From Chitinophaga sp. Cy-1792 (GTDB taxonomy: Bacteria; Bacteroidota; Bacteroidia; Chitinophagales; Chitinophagaceae), in contig NZ_VWWO01000001.1 in assembly GCF_011752935.1 (NCBI RefSeq), positions 2,294,001-2,358,000 on the forward strand: 64,000 bases of DNA. Direction: 5' to 3'. The notes beneath the pieces were generated by a model. It ran no database searches. It saw only the letters and a program-made list of their open reading frames with translations, and had not been told where the DNA came from. The stretch's first letter is position 1; every line of letters starts with the position of its first letter. Below are positions 34,413 through 42,799 of the stretch, piece after piece. Made by a program: the position numbers and the translations under genes.

Positions 34413-35597
34413 ATGGCTAACATTTTAATAATTGACGATGAAAAAAGCATCCGTAAAACCCTGACGGAGATCTTAAGTTACGAGGGTTATAAGGTTGATG
34501 AAGCGGCTGATGGACAGGAAGGGTTTAAGCTCTTTAAAGAAAAGCAATACGATGCTGTATTGTGCGATATTAAAATGCCTAAAATGGATGGCCTGGAATT
34601 CCTGGAAAAGGCCAGGGAAGTGAATCCTGATATTCCTATTATCATGGTTTCAGGCCACGGAAATATTGATACGGCGGTAGACGCGGTTAAAAAAGGAGCA
34701 TACGACTATATCTCCAAACCACCGGACCTGAACCGTCTGCTGATTACGCTGCGTAATGCAATGGATAAAACCACACTGGTAACAGAAACCAAAACATTGC
34801 GCCGTAAGGTGAACAAGGTGCCTGAAATGATCGGGCAGTCTGCACCTATTCTGAAAATTAAAGAAACACTGGAAAAAGTAGCGCCTACAGATGCACGTGT
34901 GCTGATCACAGGTGAAAACGGCGCCGGTAAAGAGCTGGTAGCCCGCTGGCTGCATGAACTCAGTCACCGTGCCAGCGGCCCGATGGTAGAGGTAAACTGT
35001 GCTGCTATTCCAAGTGAGCTGATAGAAAGTGAGCTGTTTGGCCATGAAAAGGGCTCTTTTACCTCTGCGGTAAAACAGCGCATTGGTAAATTCGAGCAGG
35101 CCAGCGGTGGTACGCTGTTCCTCGATGAAATCGGGGATATGAGCCTGAGTGCACAGGCAAAAGTGCTGCGTGCATTACAGGAAGGTAAAATTACCCGTGT
35201 GGGTGGCGATAAGGAAATCAGTGTGGATGTACGCGTTGTGGCGGCTACCAATAAAGATTTGCTGCGTGAAGTGGAAGAGAAGAACTTCCGGCTTGACCTT
35301 TACCACCGACTGAGTGTAATCCTGATACATGTGCCTTCACTGAACGACCGCAGGGATGATGTTCCTTTGCTGGTAGACAGCTTCCTGGACGCTGTTTGCG
35401 CTGAGTATGGCATTGCCCGCAAACAGATCGATAAGGATGCTATGAAGGCTTTGCAGCAGCATAACTGGTCCGGTAATATCCGTGAGCTGAGAAACGTGGT
35501 GGAAAGACTGGTGATTCTTTCCGGCAAAACCATTTCTGTAGAGGATGTGGACGATTTCGTAGTGCCAAACAGAGATAAGAAGAAAGTCAATTCCTGA
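34413..35597 (+). CDS. NtrC-type response regulator without HTH domain
   Basis: A 394-residue regulator: receiver domain (1-120; DD at 8-9, phospho-acceptor Asp52 in VLCDIKMPKMDG, Lys in DYISKPPD) and AAA+ domain (about 140-380; Walker A GENGAGKE, Walker B GTLFLDEIGDMS, Arg-finger region FRLDLYHRLSV). The loop that contacts sigma-54 reads GSFTSA instead of the canonical GAFTGA. After IRELRNVVERLVI the protein ends within 30 residues, without the usual Fis-like helix-turn-helix. It is probably a sigma-54 activator that works from solution or has another partner. The alpha/beta hydrolase starts 12 bases downstream. Confidence 0.88.
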   Translation: MANILIIDDEKSIRKTLTEILSYEGYKVDEAADGQEGFKLFKEKQYDAVLCDIKMPKMDGLEFLEKAREVNPDIPIIMVSGHGNIDTAVDAVKKGAYDYISKPPDLNRLLITLRNAMDKTTLVTETKTLRRKVNKVPEMIGQSAPILKIKETLEKVAPTDARVLITGENGAGKELVARWLHELSHRASGPMVEVNCAAIPSELIESELFGHEKGSFTSAVKQRIGKFEQASGGTLFLDEIGDMSLSAQAKVLRALQEGKITRVGGDKEISVDVRVVAATNKDLLREVEEKNFRLDLYHRLSVILIHVPSLNDRRDDVPLLVDSFLDAVCAEYGIARKQIDKDAMKALQQHNWSGNIRELRNVVERLVILSGKTISVEDVDDFVVPNRDKKKVNS

Positions 35598-35608
35598 TAT
35601 TTTCCGAT

Positions 35609-36262
35609 ATGGCAAAGCATCTATACATGATAAGCGGGCTGGGAGCAGACGATCGCGTGTTTGGGCGGTTGCAGTTCCCCGAGGATTATCAGTTGCATTA
35701 CCTGCCCTGGATAACACCATTGCCGGATGAGCCCATCAGCAGTTATGCCGCCCGTATGGCGGCCGGTATCACTGCTGATGGCCCGGTATACCTTGCCGGC
35801 CTTTCCTTTGGCGGCATGTTGAGTGTTGAAATTGCCAAACTCCGGCCGGTAGCGCAAACGATTCTTATTTCCAGCATTAAGCATAAAACGGAAAAGCCGG
35901 CCTATTTCAACTGGGTGCTGCGGCTGGGATTAAATAAGCTCCCGGATTTCATTGTTTTTCAGAACAGGGCCCCTGTAGTGGAGTATTACATGGATATTAA
36001 ATCTCCGGAAGAAAAACAGCTGCTGAAGGAATATCTTGCCAAAAAAGATTATTTCTATACCAGGTGGGCCATCAATACCATTCTTAACTGGCAGAATGAG
36101 TATGTTCCGGAGAATATTATTCATATCCATGGAGATAAAGACCATCCTTTCCCCATAAAGTATCTTCAACCTACGCATGTGCTGAAGAATGCCGGACATT
36201 TTATGATCTGGAACAGAGCCGAGGAAATCAACCGGATACTCGCTGTCGTATTGAAAAAGTAG
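35609..36262 (+). CDS. Alpha/beta hydrolase family protein
   Basis: A 217-residue soluble protein with the alpha/beta-hydrolase fold. The oxyanion segment MISGLGADDRVF follows strand 3, the nucleophile elbow is LAGLSFGGML (Ser in GLSFGG), the acid is probably Asp in IHGDKDHPFP and the His is in KNAGHFMIWN near the C-terminus, giving a complete triad. The cap is small. Substrate unknown; an esterase or thioesterase-type activity is plausible. The ATG at 35609 follows the NtrC-type regulator stop by 11 bases, so the two may be co-transcribed. Confidence 0.82.
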   Translation: MAKHLYMISGLGADDRVFGRLQFPEDYQLHYLPWITPLPDEPISSYAARMAAGITADGPVYLAGLSFGGMLSVEIAKLRPVAQTILISSIKHKTEKPAYFNWVLRLGLNKLPDFIVFQNRAPVVEYYMDIKSPEEKQLLKEYLAKKDYFYTRWAINTILNWQNEYVPENIIHIHGDKDHPFPIKYLQPTHVLKNAGHFMIWNRAEEINRILAVVLKK

Positions 36263-36382
36263 TTTTGCCGTAAATCGGTGGGTATTAAGCTATTTTTAAG
36301 AAAACTTTTCCTATATAAAAGATGGAAGGATACGACAGAATATTATATTTGCCTTTTTAAGCATTTAATCAAGCCTAACTGA

Positions 36383-37576
36383 ATGAACCTGGCATTTTGG
36401 AAAAATAACAAAGACAAGCAGCCTAAGAAAAAGAAGTCTACGGCAAGAGAATGGCTGGACGCTGGTATTTTCGCTATTATCGCTGCTACCCTGATCCGCA
36501 CCTTTATTTTTGAGGCCTATACCATTCCTACTCCATCCATGGAGAAGACGCTTCTTGTGAATGATTTCCTCTTTGTAAGTAAGATCAGTTATGGTCCGCG
36601 CATACCAATGACACCGTTGGCAGTGCCTTTTGTGCATCATACTATGCCTTTCACCAGAAATACCCCTGCTTATTCTGAAGCGGTTAAATGGAAATACAGA
36701 CGTTTACCGGGTATGTCTGATGTTAAACGCTATGATGTAGTGGTTTTCAACTTCCCTGAAGGTGATACCGTAGCTCTGGATGCGGTTGATCCAAGCTATT
36801 ACCACATGGTACGTCAGTCTGGCTGGGATGCTGTAAACAACCAGTTTAAAGTAATTCACCGTCCGGTAGATAAAAGAGAGAACTATATCAAGCGTTGTAT
36901 GGCACAGGCCGGCGATACGCTGCAGATCAAACATGGCGCTGTGTATATCAATGGCCAGGCAGCACCGGTTCCTCCGGGTAGCCAGCACCGTTATGTGGTT
37001 GAAACCACTGGTGATGCCATCAATCCTGCCCGTCTGGAAGATCTGGGCATTGTTGGACCGGATTACACGCTCAATACCGGCAAATTTGCCTACAATATGA
37101 CACCAGCACAGGCTGAGGCCATCAAGAACCTGGGCCCGATTGTGAAAAGCGTGTCTGTATTTGAAGATTCTGACTTTAATTCTGCCTACGACTATACCGA
37201 TATTTTCCCGCATGACACCGCGCATTATAAATGGACAGAAGAGAACTTCGGCCCGTTGTATATTCCAAAGAAAGGCGCTACCGTTAAGCTGGACGAAAGT
37301 AATATCGCTATCTATGACCGTATTATCCGTGTTTATGAAGGTAATACCCTCGAGCATAAGGATGGCAAGTTTATCATCAATGGTCAGCCTGCTGACAGTT
37401 ATACCTTCAAATTCAACTATTACTGGATGATGGGTGATAACCGCAATAATTCACTGGATTCCCGCTACTGGGGCTTTGTTCCGGAAGATCATATTGTGGG
37501 TAAGGCATGGATGATCTGGATGAGCTATGGTGAAGGTGGTATCCGCTGGAGCCGTTTATTCCGAACGATTAAATAA
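36383..37576 (+). CDS. lepB: Signal peptidase I
   Basis: A 397-residue inner-membrane protease that removes signal peptides after Sec export. An N-terminal TM segment (DAGIFAIIAATLIRTFIFEA) is followed by the catalytic Ser in TIPTPSMEKTL, strand KRYDVVVFNFPEGD, the catalytic Lys in ENYIKRCMAQAGD, and the box MMGDNRNNSLDSRYWGFVP. The protein is longer than E. coli LepB (324) because of an insertion at about residues 190-310 between the Lys and the GDNR box, a known trait of Bacteroidota versions. TATATTTG at 36344 is a possible -7 box. cdd follows 35 bases after its stop. Confidence 0.95.
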   Translation: MNLAFWKNNKDKQPKKKKSTAREWLDAGIFAIIAATLIRTFIFEAYTIPTPSMEKTLLVNDFLFVSKISYGPRIPMTPLAVPFVHHTMPFTRNTPAYSEAVKWKYRRLPGMSDVKRYDVVVFNFPEGDTVALDAVDPSYYHMVRQSGWDAVNNQFKVIHRPVDKRENYIKRCMAQAGDTLQIKHGAVYINGQAAPVPPGSQHRYVVETTGDAINPARLEDLGIVGPDYTLNTGKFAYNMTPAQAEAIKNLGPIVKSVSVFEDSDFNSAYDYTDIFPHDTAHYKWTEENFGPLYIPKKGATVKLDESNIAIYDRIIRVYEGNTLEHKDGKFIINGQPADSYTFKFNYYWMMGDNRNNSLDSRYWGFVPEDHIVGKAWMIWMSYGEGGIRWSRLFRTIK

Positions 37577-37611
37577 TCAATTAATAACCCCATTTAACCA
37601 TATAGACAGCT

Positions 37612-38100
37612 ATGGAAAAACACCTGCAACAATTTGAATTTTCTGTGTACGACGATATTACTGGTCTGAATGATGCAGATGCCTGGCTACTGAACGAAGC
37701 AAGAGAAGTTACGCAACATGCGTACGCACCATATTCACATTTCCAGGTTGGAGCGGTTATGCGCCTGGTAAACGGCGAAATTATTGCCGGCTCCAACCAG
37801 GAAAATGCCTCTTTTCCTATCGGACTTTGTGCAGAACGTGTAGCATTGGCAGCTGCCGCTTCCGTTTACCCGGAAGTAGCTATCGAAACTATTGCTATCA
37901 GTTATCACAATGTAAACGGGGAAAGCGGACACCCTATTTCTCCATGCGGTATCTGCCGCCAGTCGCTCGCTGAAACTGAAAACCGTCAGCAGGAGCCTAT
38001 CAGACTTATACTGGGTGGCCTCAGTGGTAAGGTATTTATTATAGAAAGAGCCAATGACCTGCTCCCGCTTGGGTTCTCAGGAAGTGAGCTTTCTATATAA
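37612..38100 (+). CDS. cdd: Cytidine deaminase
   Basis: A 162-residue zinc enzyme that deaminates cytidine to uridine. The zinc site is complete: LCAERVALAAAAS with Cys and the catalytic Glu, and SPCGICRQSLAE with the two Cys ligands. YAPYSHFQVGAVM and GSNQENASFP form the substrate pocket. The length is typical of the tetrameric type. It starts 36 bases after lepB and may be co-transcribed with it. Confidence 0.95.
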   Translation: MEKHLQQFEFSVYDDITGLNDADAWLLNEAREVTQHAYAPYSHFQVGAVMRLVNGEIIAGSNQENASFPIGLCAERVALAAAASVYPEVAIETIAISYHNVNGESGHPISPCGICRQSLAETENRQQEPIRLILGGLSGKVFIIERANDLLPLGFSGSELSI

Positions 38101-38183
38101 TTTCTTCCTCTATCTATAAAAAATAATAGTAATATTTAAATTATATATTATTTATATTTGTTGGTATCGGTAAATACCAGCAT

Positions 38184-39083
38184 ATGATATCCTGTCGAAA
38201 AATCTGTCTGATGGTCATTGGACTGCTGTTTATGCTATCTGCATATGCAGGAGTAAAGCCGTCTTCCGGGGATAAGGCGAAAGCGCTTTGTCAGGAAGGG
38301 ATAGCCATGAAGAAAGCAGGAAATCAGCCGGCGGCAATAAGGCTTTTCAATGCGGCGATATCTGCCGACAGTACCTATACTGAAGCATATTGTGAATTGG
38401 GAGATACTTACTTTGTAAGCAGGAAGTACCAGGAAGCATTGGTAACCTGTACCAGGGCAAGAAAACTTGGCGCAGCAACAGTTAGCCGGTTAATAGGTCT
38501 GAGTTATTACCAGCTGAACCGCTACGACGAAGCATTGGAAGCTTTAGAAGAGGCCAGTGCTGAGGAGCCTTCCAACGGCGCGATTCCTTTTCGGATAGCC
38601 CGGCTTTATGCCCAGCGGGGTGATTATATGCAGAGCATCCGTTATTACCGGTCTGCGCTGCAACTGGATAGTTTACATGCAGAGGGATGGTATGAGCTGG
38701 GGATGATGCAATATAACGTGGCTGACTATACGGAGGCTTCATCTGCATTCAAACGAGCACTGGACGCAGGTTTTACACCTGACGCAACCTTCCTGCTGCA
38801 CGCAGGAGTGGCAGCGATGCAGGCGGGGCAGTTAGATAAAAGTCTGACTTTTTTGCAGCAGGCATATGACAGGCATCCTGAAGATGAGACAATACTTTTT
38901 AACCTGGCGCATGTGACCTATAATATGGGTGATTTTGCAGCTGCAGTAGTACATTGGGAGCAATTGCTACAACGCAGGCCCGCAGATGCTTTTGTGAAAT
39001 ATATGCTGGGAAAGGCTTATATAGGTTCCGGAGCGCTGGAAAAGGGGAGAGCCTTGTGTGATGCCGCGGCGGCAGAGAAATAG
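38184..39083 (+). CDS. Exported TPR-repeat protein
   Basis: A 299-residue protein with an N-terminal signal (CLMVIGLLFMLSAYAG) and about seven tetratricopeptide repeats from residue 30 to the end, for example EAYCELGDTYFVSRKYQEAL, IGLSYYQLNRYDEALEALEE, ARLYAQRGDYMQSIRYYRSA, GWYELGMMQYNVADYTEASS, LHAGVAAMQAGQLDKSLTFL and LFNLAHVTYNMGDFAAAVVH. Such repeats bind other proteins; the partner is unknown. TATATTTG at 38153 lies 24 bases before the ATG and may be the -7 box. The terminator at 39245 is the next plus-strand stop signal. Confidence 0.82.
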   Translation: MISCRKICLMVIGLLFMLSAYAGVKPSSGDKAKALCQEGIAMKKAGNQPAAIRLFNAAISADSTYTEAYCELGDTYFVSRKYQEALVTCTRARKLGAATVSRLIGLSYYQLNRYDEALEALEEASAEEPSNGAIPFRIARLYAQRGDYMQSIRYYRSALQLDSLHAEGWYELGMMQYNVADYTEASSAFKRALDAGFTPDATFLLHAGVAAMQAGQLDKSLTFLQQAYDRHPEDETILFNLAHVTYNMGDFAAAVVHWEQLLQRRPADAFVKYMLGKAYIGSGALEKGRALCDAAAAEK

Positions 39084-39152
39084 CGATTAATACGTTACCG
39101 TAAAGCCGGTAACAGGAAAATATTCGTCACAGTGGAGAGGTAGTAAAAAACG

Positions 39153-39240
39153 ATGATTAACGGGAAAGGCAGGCTTCCGGATCATTGTACTGATTGCTGT
39201 GGCATCTTCTTCGGCAGTATTGGCCACGGTGGCTGCAAGC
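39153..39240 (+). pseudogene. Possible frameshifted small hydrophobic peptide gene
   Basis: Between the TPR gene and the terminator, a frame from 39157 to the TAA at 39238-39240 encodes a short hydrophobic end RIIVLIAVASSSAVLATVA...SC but has no ATG. An ATG with the opening MINGKGRLP lies in another frame at 39153. A one- or two-base change near 39175 would join them into a peptide of about 28 residues with one membrane helix. This could equally be chance. Confidence 0.2.
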
Positions 39241-39244
39241 TGCT

Positions 39245-39285
39245 AACGCTGCGAACCGGTTCCGGTCCGCAGCGTTTTTTATTTT
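39245..39285 (+). terminator. Rho-independent terminator facing argS
   Basis: AACGCTGCG and CGCAGCGTT (39245-39253, 39268-39276) form a stem extended inside by ACCGG/CCGGT, followed by TTTTTTATTTT. It terminates plus-strand transcription before the convergent argS gene; its T-run reaches the argS stop codon. Confidence 0.8.
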
Positions 39286-41212
39286 ACATACGTTCAGGTA
39301 CACGGATACCCAGTAACTGCATGCTTTTGGCAATGGTGTTGGCAGTCATCTGGATGATCTGTAAACGTAATTTTTTCTTGTCTTCACTGGCCGCTTTCAG
39401 GATAGAATAAGTTGGTACTCCTTCTACTTTTTCAGCATAGAAAGAGTTGAACAACTGTGCCAGCTGGAAGGCGTAGTTGGCGATTACAGAAGGACTCATT
39501 TCACGGTGTGCATCTGCAATAATGCCAGGGAACTGCTCATTCAGGGAGATCAGTTCTTTCTCCAGTGGCAGTAATGCACCTGCATAAACGAATGAGCTCA
39601 GATCCGGTACCTGGCCTACTTCACGGAGTATAGACTTGATACGTGCGTGTGCGTATTGGATAAACGGACCTGTAAAGCCTTGCAGTTCGATAGACTCTTC
39701 CGGATTGAAGATCATCTTCTTCTTAGGATCTACGCGGAGGAGGAAGAACTTCATGGCGCCAAGACCAATGGTTTCGTATAATTCATCCAGCTCGTTCTCT
39801 GAAAAGTCTGCCAGTTTCTTGCCGGCTTCCTGGGTTTTATCGGCAGCGGTTCTGATCATTTCATCGATCATGTCATCTGCGTCTACAACGGTACCTTCAC
39901 GGCTTTTCATACGGCCATGTGGCAGTTCCACCATGCCATAGCTGAGGTGGAAGATACCAGGAGCAGCAGGTTCGCCGAGTTTCTCAAGGATCAGTTTCAG
40001 CACTTTGAAGTGGTAGTTTTGTTCATCTGCCACAACATAGATGCTTTGGTCCATCTGGAAGTCATCGTATTTCAGGCGTGCCGTACCGAGGTCTTGTGTC
40101 ATATACACGGAGGTGCCATCGCCACGGAGCAGGAGTTTTTCGTCGAGGCCGTCGTTGGTGAGGTCGATCCATACGGAGTTATCTTCTTTTTTGAAGAGCA
40201 CACCTTTACGGAGGCCGTCTTCCACGAGGTCTTTACCGAGCAGGTAGGTCTGGCTTTCGTAGTACATTTTATCGAAATCGATGCCCAGTCTTTTGTAGGT
40301 AACATCGAATCCTTCGTATACCCAACCATTCATGATGGCCCAGAGTTCCCTTACTTCGGGGTTTCCGGCTTCCCATTGCTGGAGCATGATTTTAGCCTGC
40401 AACATAATTTCAGTTTTGTTGCGTGCCATTTCCTTGATATCGCCCATGATTTTGGACACTTTGTCCTCATCAGCTTTAACTTCCGGTTTATGGATGGCGG
40501 TAACCAGTTTCTCCAGTTTCTCGATTTCGGTGGCGTTGAAGTCCTGGAAGTCGCGTTCGAGGATACGATCGATGATAGGTTCGGCCTGTTCTTTTACGAC
40601 AGATTCGAATTTCACATAGTAGTCTCCAACGAGGTGGTCACCTTTGATGCCGGTAGTCTGAGGGGTATCGCCGTGGGCGAATTCCTGCCATGCCAGCATG
40701 GATTTACAGATATGAATACCGCGGTCGTTGACGAGGTTAGCTTTAATAACTTCGTAACCGTTCGCTTTCAGGATTTCTGCAATGGAGAATCCGAGGAAGT
40801 TATTACGGAGGTGACCGAGGTGTAAAGGTTTATTGGTATTCGGAGAAGAATATTCCACCATGATTTTTTTACCATTGGAAGATTTTATTCCGAAGTGTGT
40901 GTTGGTATGTTGTTGCTGGATGAAGGTAGTCCAGAAGTGCTGGCTGATAACGAGGTTCAGGAAACCTTTTACCACGTTGAATCTGGCGATGAGTTCAGGA
41001 TTATTTTCCTGGAGGTATTCACCGATGCGAATGCCTGTTTCATCTGGTTTTTGTCGGCTGAATTTTGTGAATGGGAAAACTACAATGGTATATTCACCTT
41101 CGAATTCAGGTTTGGTAATATTGACAGAGATGTCAGATTCTGATACCTGTTGGTCGTAAAGTGACTTAACGGCGGCCACTGCGGCCGTTCTGATTAATTG
41201 TACAACACTCAT
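39284..41212 (-). CDS. argS: Arginyl-tRNA synthetase
   Basis: A 642-residue class I tRNA synthetase that charges tRNA-Arg. An N-terminal additional domain (about 1-110) precedes the Rossmann catalytic core with the HIGH-type motif KPLHLGHLRNN, the strand VIKANLVNDRGIHICKSM and the KMSKS-equivalent region GRMKSREGTVVDADD. The C-terminal DALR-like anticodon-binding domain ends GIRVPERM. Start at 41212 (MSVVQLIRTAAV) is preferred over ATG at 41239, which adds nine hydrophobic residues. It is convergent with the TPR gene. Confidence 0.95.
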   Translation of the reverse strand: MSVVQLIRTAAVAAVKSLYDQQVSESDISVNITKPEFEGEYTIVVFPFTKFSRQKPDETGIRIGEYLQENNPELIARFNVVKGFLNLVISQHFWTTFIQQQHTNTHFGIKSSNGKKIMVEYSSPNTNKPLHLGHLRNNFLGFSIAEILKANGYEVIKANLVNDRGIHICKSMLAWQEFAHGDTPQTTGIKGDHLVGDYYVKFESVVKEQAEPIIDRILERDFQDFNATEIEKLEKLVTAIHKPEVKADEDKVSKIMGDIKEMARNKTEIMLQAKIMLQQWEAGNPEVRELWAIMNGWVYEGFDVTYKRLGIDFDKMYYESQTYLLGKDLVEDGLRKGVLFKKEDNSVWIDLTNDGLDEKLLLRGDGTSVYMTQDLGTARLKYDDFQMDQSIYVVADEQNYHFKVLKLILEKLGEPAAPGIFHLSYGMVELPHGRMKSREGTVVDADDMIDEMIRTAADKTQEAGKKLADFSENELDELYETIGLGAMKFFLLRVDPKKKMIFNPEESIELQGFTGPFIQYAHARIKSILREVGQVPDLSSFVYAGALLPLEKELISLNEQFPGIIADAHREMSPSVIANYAFQLAQLFNSFYAEKVEGVPTYSILKAASEDKKKLRLQIIQMTANTIAKSMQLLGIRVPERM

Positions 41213-41271
41213 GCTGAAAATGGTTAATGCGAGCAGCAAATATAATTCAGAAAGGTGAGAAGTGCGTTTAA

Positions 41272-41311
41272 GTAAAAGAAAAAGCCACGCTGACCGTCAG
41301 GCTGCGTGGCT
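41272..41311 (-). terminator. Rho-independent terminator of the downstream barrel gene
   Basis: AGCCACGC (41283-41290) pairs with GCGTGGCT (41304-41311); on the minus strand the stem is followed by TTTTTCTTTT. It ends the outer-membrane protein gene 41334-41921. Confidence 0.75.
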
Positions 41312-41333
41312 GAATATGTTATGTAAAGCTGGA

Positions 41334-41921
41334 TTAGAACTGGTAGAACAGTCCGAATTGGGCAACGGAGTTTTTAGATTCAGCGTTGACGAGGATACTG
41401 TTGTTGTTGTAAACATTAGACAGGCCGAAAACGTACCTGGCGTTGACACCGAAATTGTCGGTGATTTTGAAGCCGCAACCGAGACCCAGGCCGAAGTCGG
41501 CGGTGGTCATTCTGTCTTTAATATCAGATTTGGTGGAGCCGTTTTTGATTTTAGCACTCAGGAGGAAACCGATTTGCGGGCCTGCTTCCACGAAGAAGCT
41601 GGGAACGATGGAGTATTGCACCATTACCGGGATGTTGATGTAGCTGGTGTTGAGGGTTCCTTTCATAAAGGTTATACCGGCTACGTTCCAGTTAACATCG
41701 GCGCCCTGGCCGGAGTAGATAAGTTCTGGTTGAATAGCCCAATCTTTTGTCAGACCAACATTAACAAAACCGCCGGCATTGAAATTGGCGATGGCTTTAT
41801 TATCGTAATTGGTCATTTTGGCGACGTTCAGACCACCTTTGATACCGAAGTTAATGTTTTGGGCCTGGGCTGTCAGTAAAGTGCCGATGGCCAGTAAACC
41901 TGACAGGATAAGTTTTTTCAT
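41334..41921 (-). CDS. Outer membrane beta-barrel protein, paralogue 1
   Basis: A 195-residue outer-membrane protein (PorT/OMP_b-brl type). The signal is MKKLILSGLLAIGTLLTAQA, followed by the eight-strand-like barrel: NINFGIKGGLNVAKM, GGFVNVGLTKDWAIQPELIYSGQG, GTLNTSYINIPVMVQY, SFFVEAGPQIGFLL, DFGLGLGCGFKI, FGVNARYVFGLSN and the C-terminal strand NSVAQFGLFYQF ending in Phe. It is about half identical to the barrel at 42078-42647 and has the same order of strands, so the two arose by duplication. Function unknown. The ATG at 41921 is chosen because the signal starts there. Confidence 0.85.
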   Translation of the reverse strand: MKKLILSGLLAIGTLLTAQAQNINFGIKGGLNVAKMTNYDNKAIANFNAGGFVNVGLTKDWAIQPELIYSGQGADVNWNVAGITFMKGTLNTSYINIPVMVQYSIVPSFFVEAGPQIGFLLSAKIKNGSTKSDIKDRMTTADFGLGLGCGFKITDNFGVNARYVFGLSNVYNNNSILVNAESKNSVAQFGLFYQF

Positions 41922-42020
41922 GATATGTTTTTTTGAGCCGTATCGAAGCGACAATAACTGTGCCGGATATATGAAATTATTGGCAGGGATGGGGTCAGAC
42001 GATCCGTCATTTTTGCATAA

Positions 42021-42052
42021 AAAAAGCATCTGCCTGCTGGCAGATGCTTTTT
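42021..42052. terminator. Rho-independent terminator between the two barrel genes
   Basis: AAAAAGCATCTGCC and GGCAGATGCTTTTT form a perfect 14-bp stem with a TGCT loop, with As and Ts on both sides. It ends the minus-strand gene 42078-42647. Confidence 0.85.
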
Positions 42053-42077
42053 TAGATAATTTTTTCTAAAGTTGAGC

Positions 42078-42647
42078 TTAGAACTGATAGAACACACCAA
42101 CCTGTGCGATAGCATTTTTGGTTTTTTTATCTCCCTCATCTTCTTTAAATGCGTCAGAAACACCGAATACATATCTGGCGTTTACACCGAAGCTTTTGGT
42201 GATTTTGAAGCCGCAACCTAAGCCGAGGCCGAAGTCTGCACCTTTCATTTCACTTTTAATGTCTTCTGATTGGCCAGCAGCTTTCATCTTAGCGCTTGCC
42301 AGGATGCTTACCTGTGGACCTGCTTCAACGTAGAAGCTAGGAACGATATGGTATTGAACCATTACTGGTACACTGATATAGCCTGTGTTAATCGTTGCAT
42401 CTACCTCTTTGCTGTCAGATTTGGCACCTTGACCAGAGTACAGTACTTCTGGCTGGATAGCCCAGGTTTTACCGAGGCCGATGTTAACGAAACCGCCACC
42501 GTAGAAGGATGCTTTAGATTTTGCTTCTTCCAGATGAGTCATACTTGCTACGTTCAGACCTGCTTTCAAACCGAAGTGAATGCTCTGTGCTTTCGCGCCT
42601 ACTAATGAACCTGCTACTAAGAGAGTTGACAGAATAACTTTTTTCAT
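42078..42647 (-). CDS. Outer membrane beta-barrel protein, paralogue 2
   Basis: A 189-residue exported barrel with signal MKKVILSTLLVAGSLVGAKA. Its strands IHFGLKAGLNVASMTHLEE, GGGFVNIGLGKTWAIQPEV, GYISVPVMVQYHIVP, EAGPQVSILASAKMK, ADFGLGLGCGFKITKS and FGVNARYVFGVSD, ending IAQVGVFYQF, match the paralogue downstream strand by strand. Each copy has its own terminator, so they may be regulated independently. Such small barrels are common in Bacteroidota and mostly of unknown role. Confidence 0.85.
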   Translation of the reverse strand: MKKVILSTLLVAGSLVGAKAQSIHFGLKAGLNVASMTHLEEAKSKASFYGGGFVNIGLGKTWAIQPEVLYSGQGAKSDSKEVDATINTGYISVPVMVQYHIVPSFYVEAGPQVSILASAKMKAAGQSEDIKSEMKGADFGLGLGCGFKITKSFGVNARYVFGVSDAFKEDEGDKKTKNAIAQVGVFYQF

Positions 42648-42730
42648 GATATATTAGGATTTGGTTCTTAGGGTTTGGCAAGAAGCGTGCCGACTATGCC
42701 AAAACGTATAAAAATATTTTGTACTGGATA

Positions 42731-42772
42731 AATATAGAAGGGACAGACGAAAGCGTCTGTCCCTTCTATATT
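42731..42772. terminator. Long hairpin downstream of the OmpA-family gene
   Basis: AATATAGAAGGGACAGACG (42731-42749) pairs perfectly with CGTCTGTCCCTTCTATATT (42754-42772) around AAAG. It lies 28 bases beyond the stop of the minus-strand OmpA gene. Confidence 0.7.
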
Positions 42773-42799
42773 ATATAATTACAGAGAAAAAATCAGCGA

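Noticed and set aside
39917..40825. 302-codon open frame on the plus strand inside argS
   Set aside because: It is the complement of the conserved arginyl-tRNA synthetase catalytic region; the peptide is unusually rich in Phe, Val and Glu, as antisense translations are.
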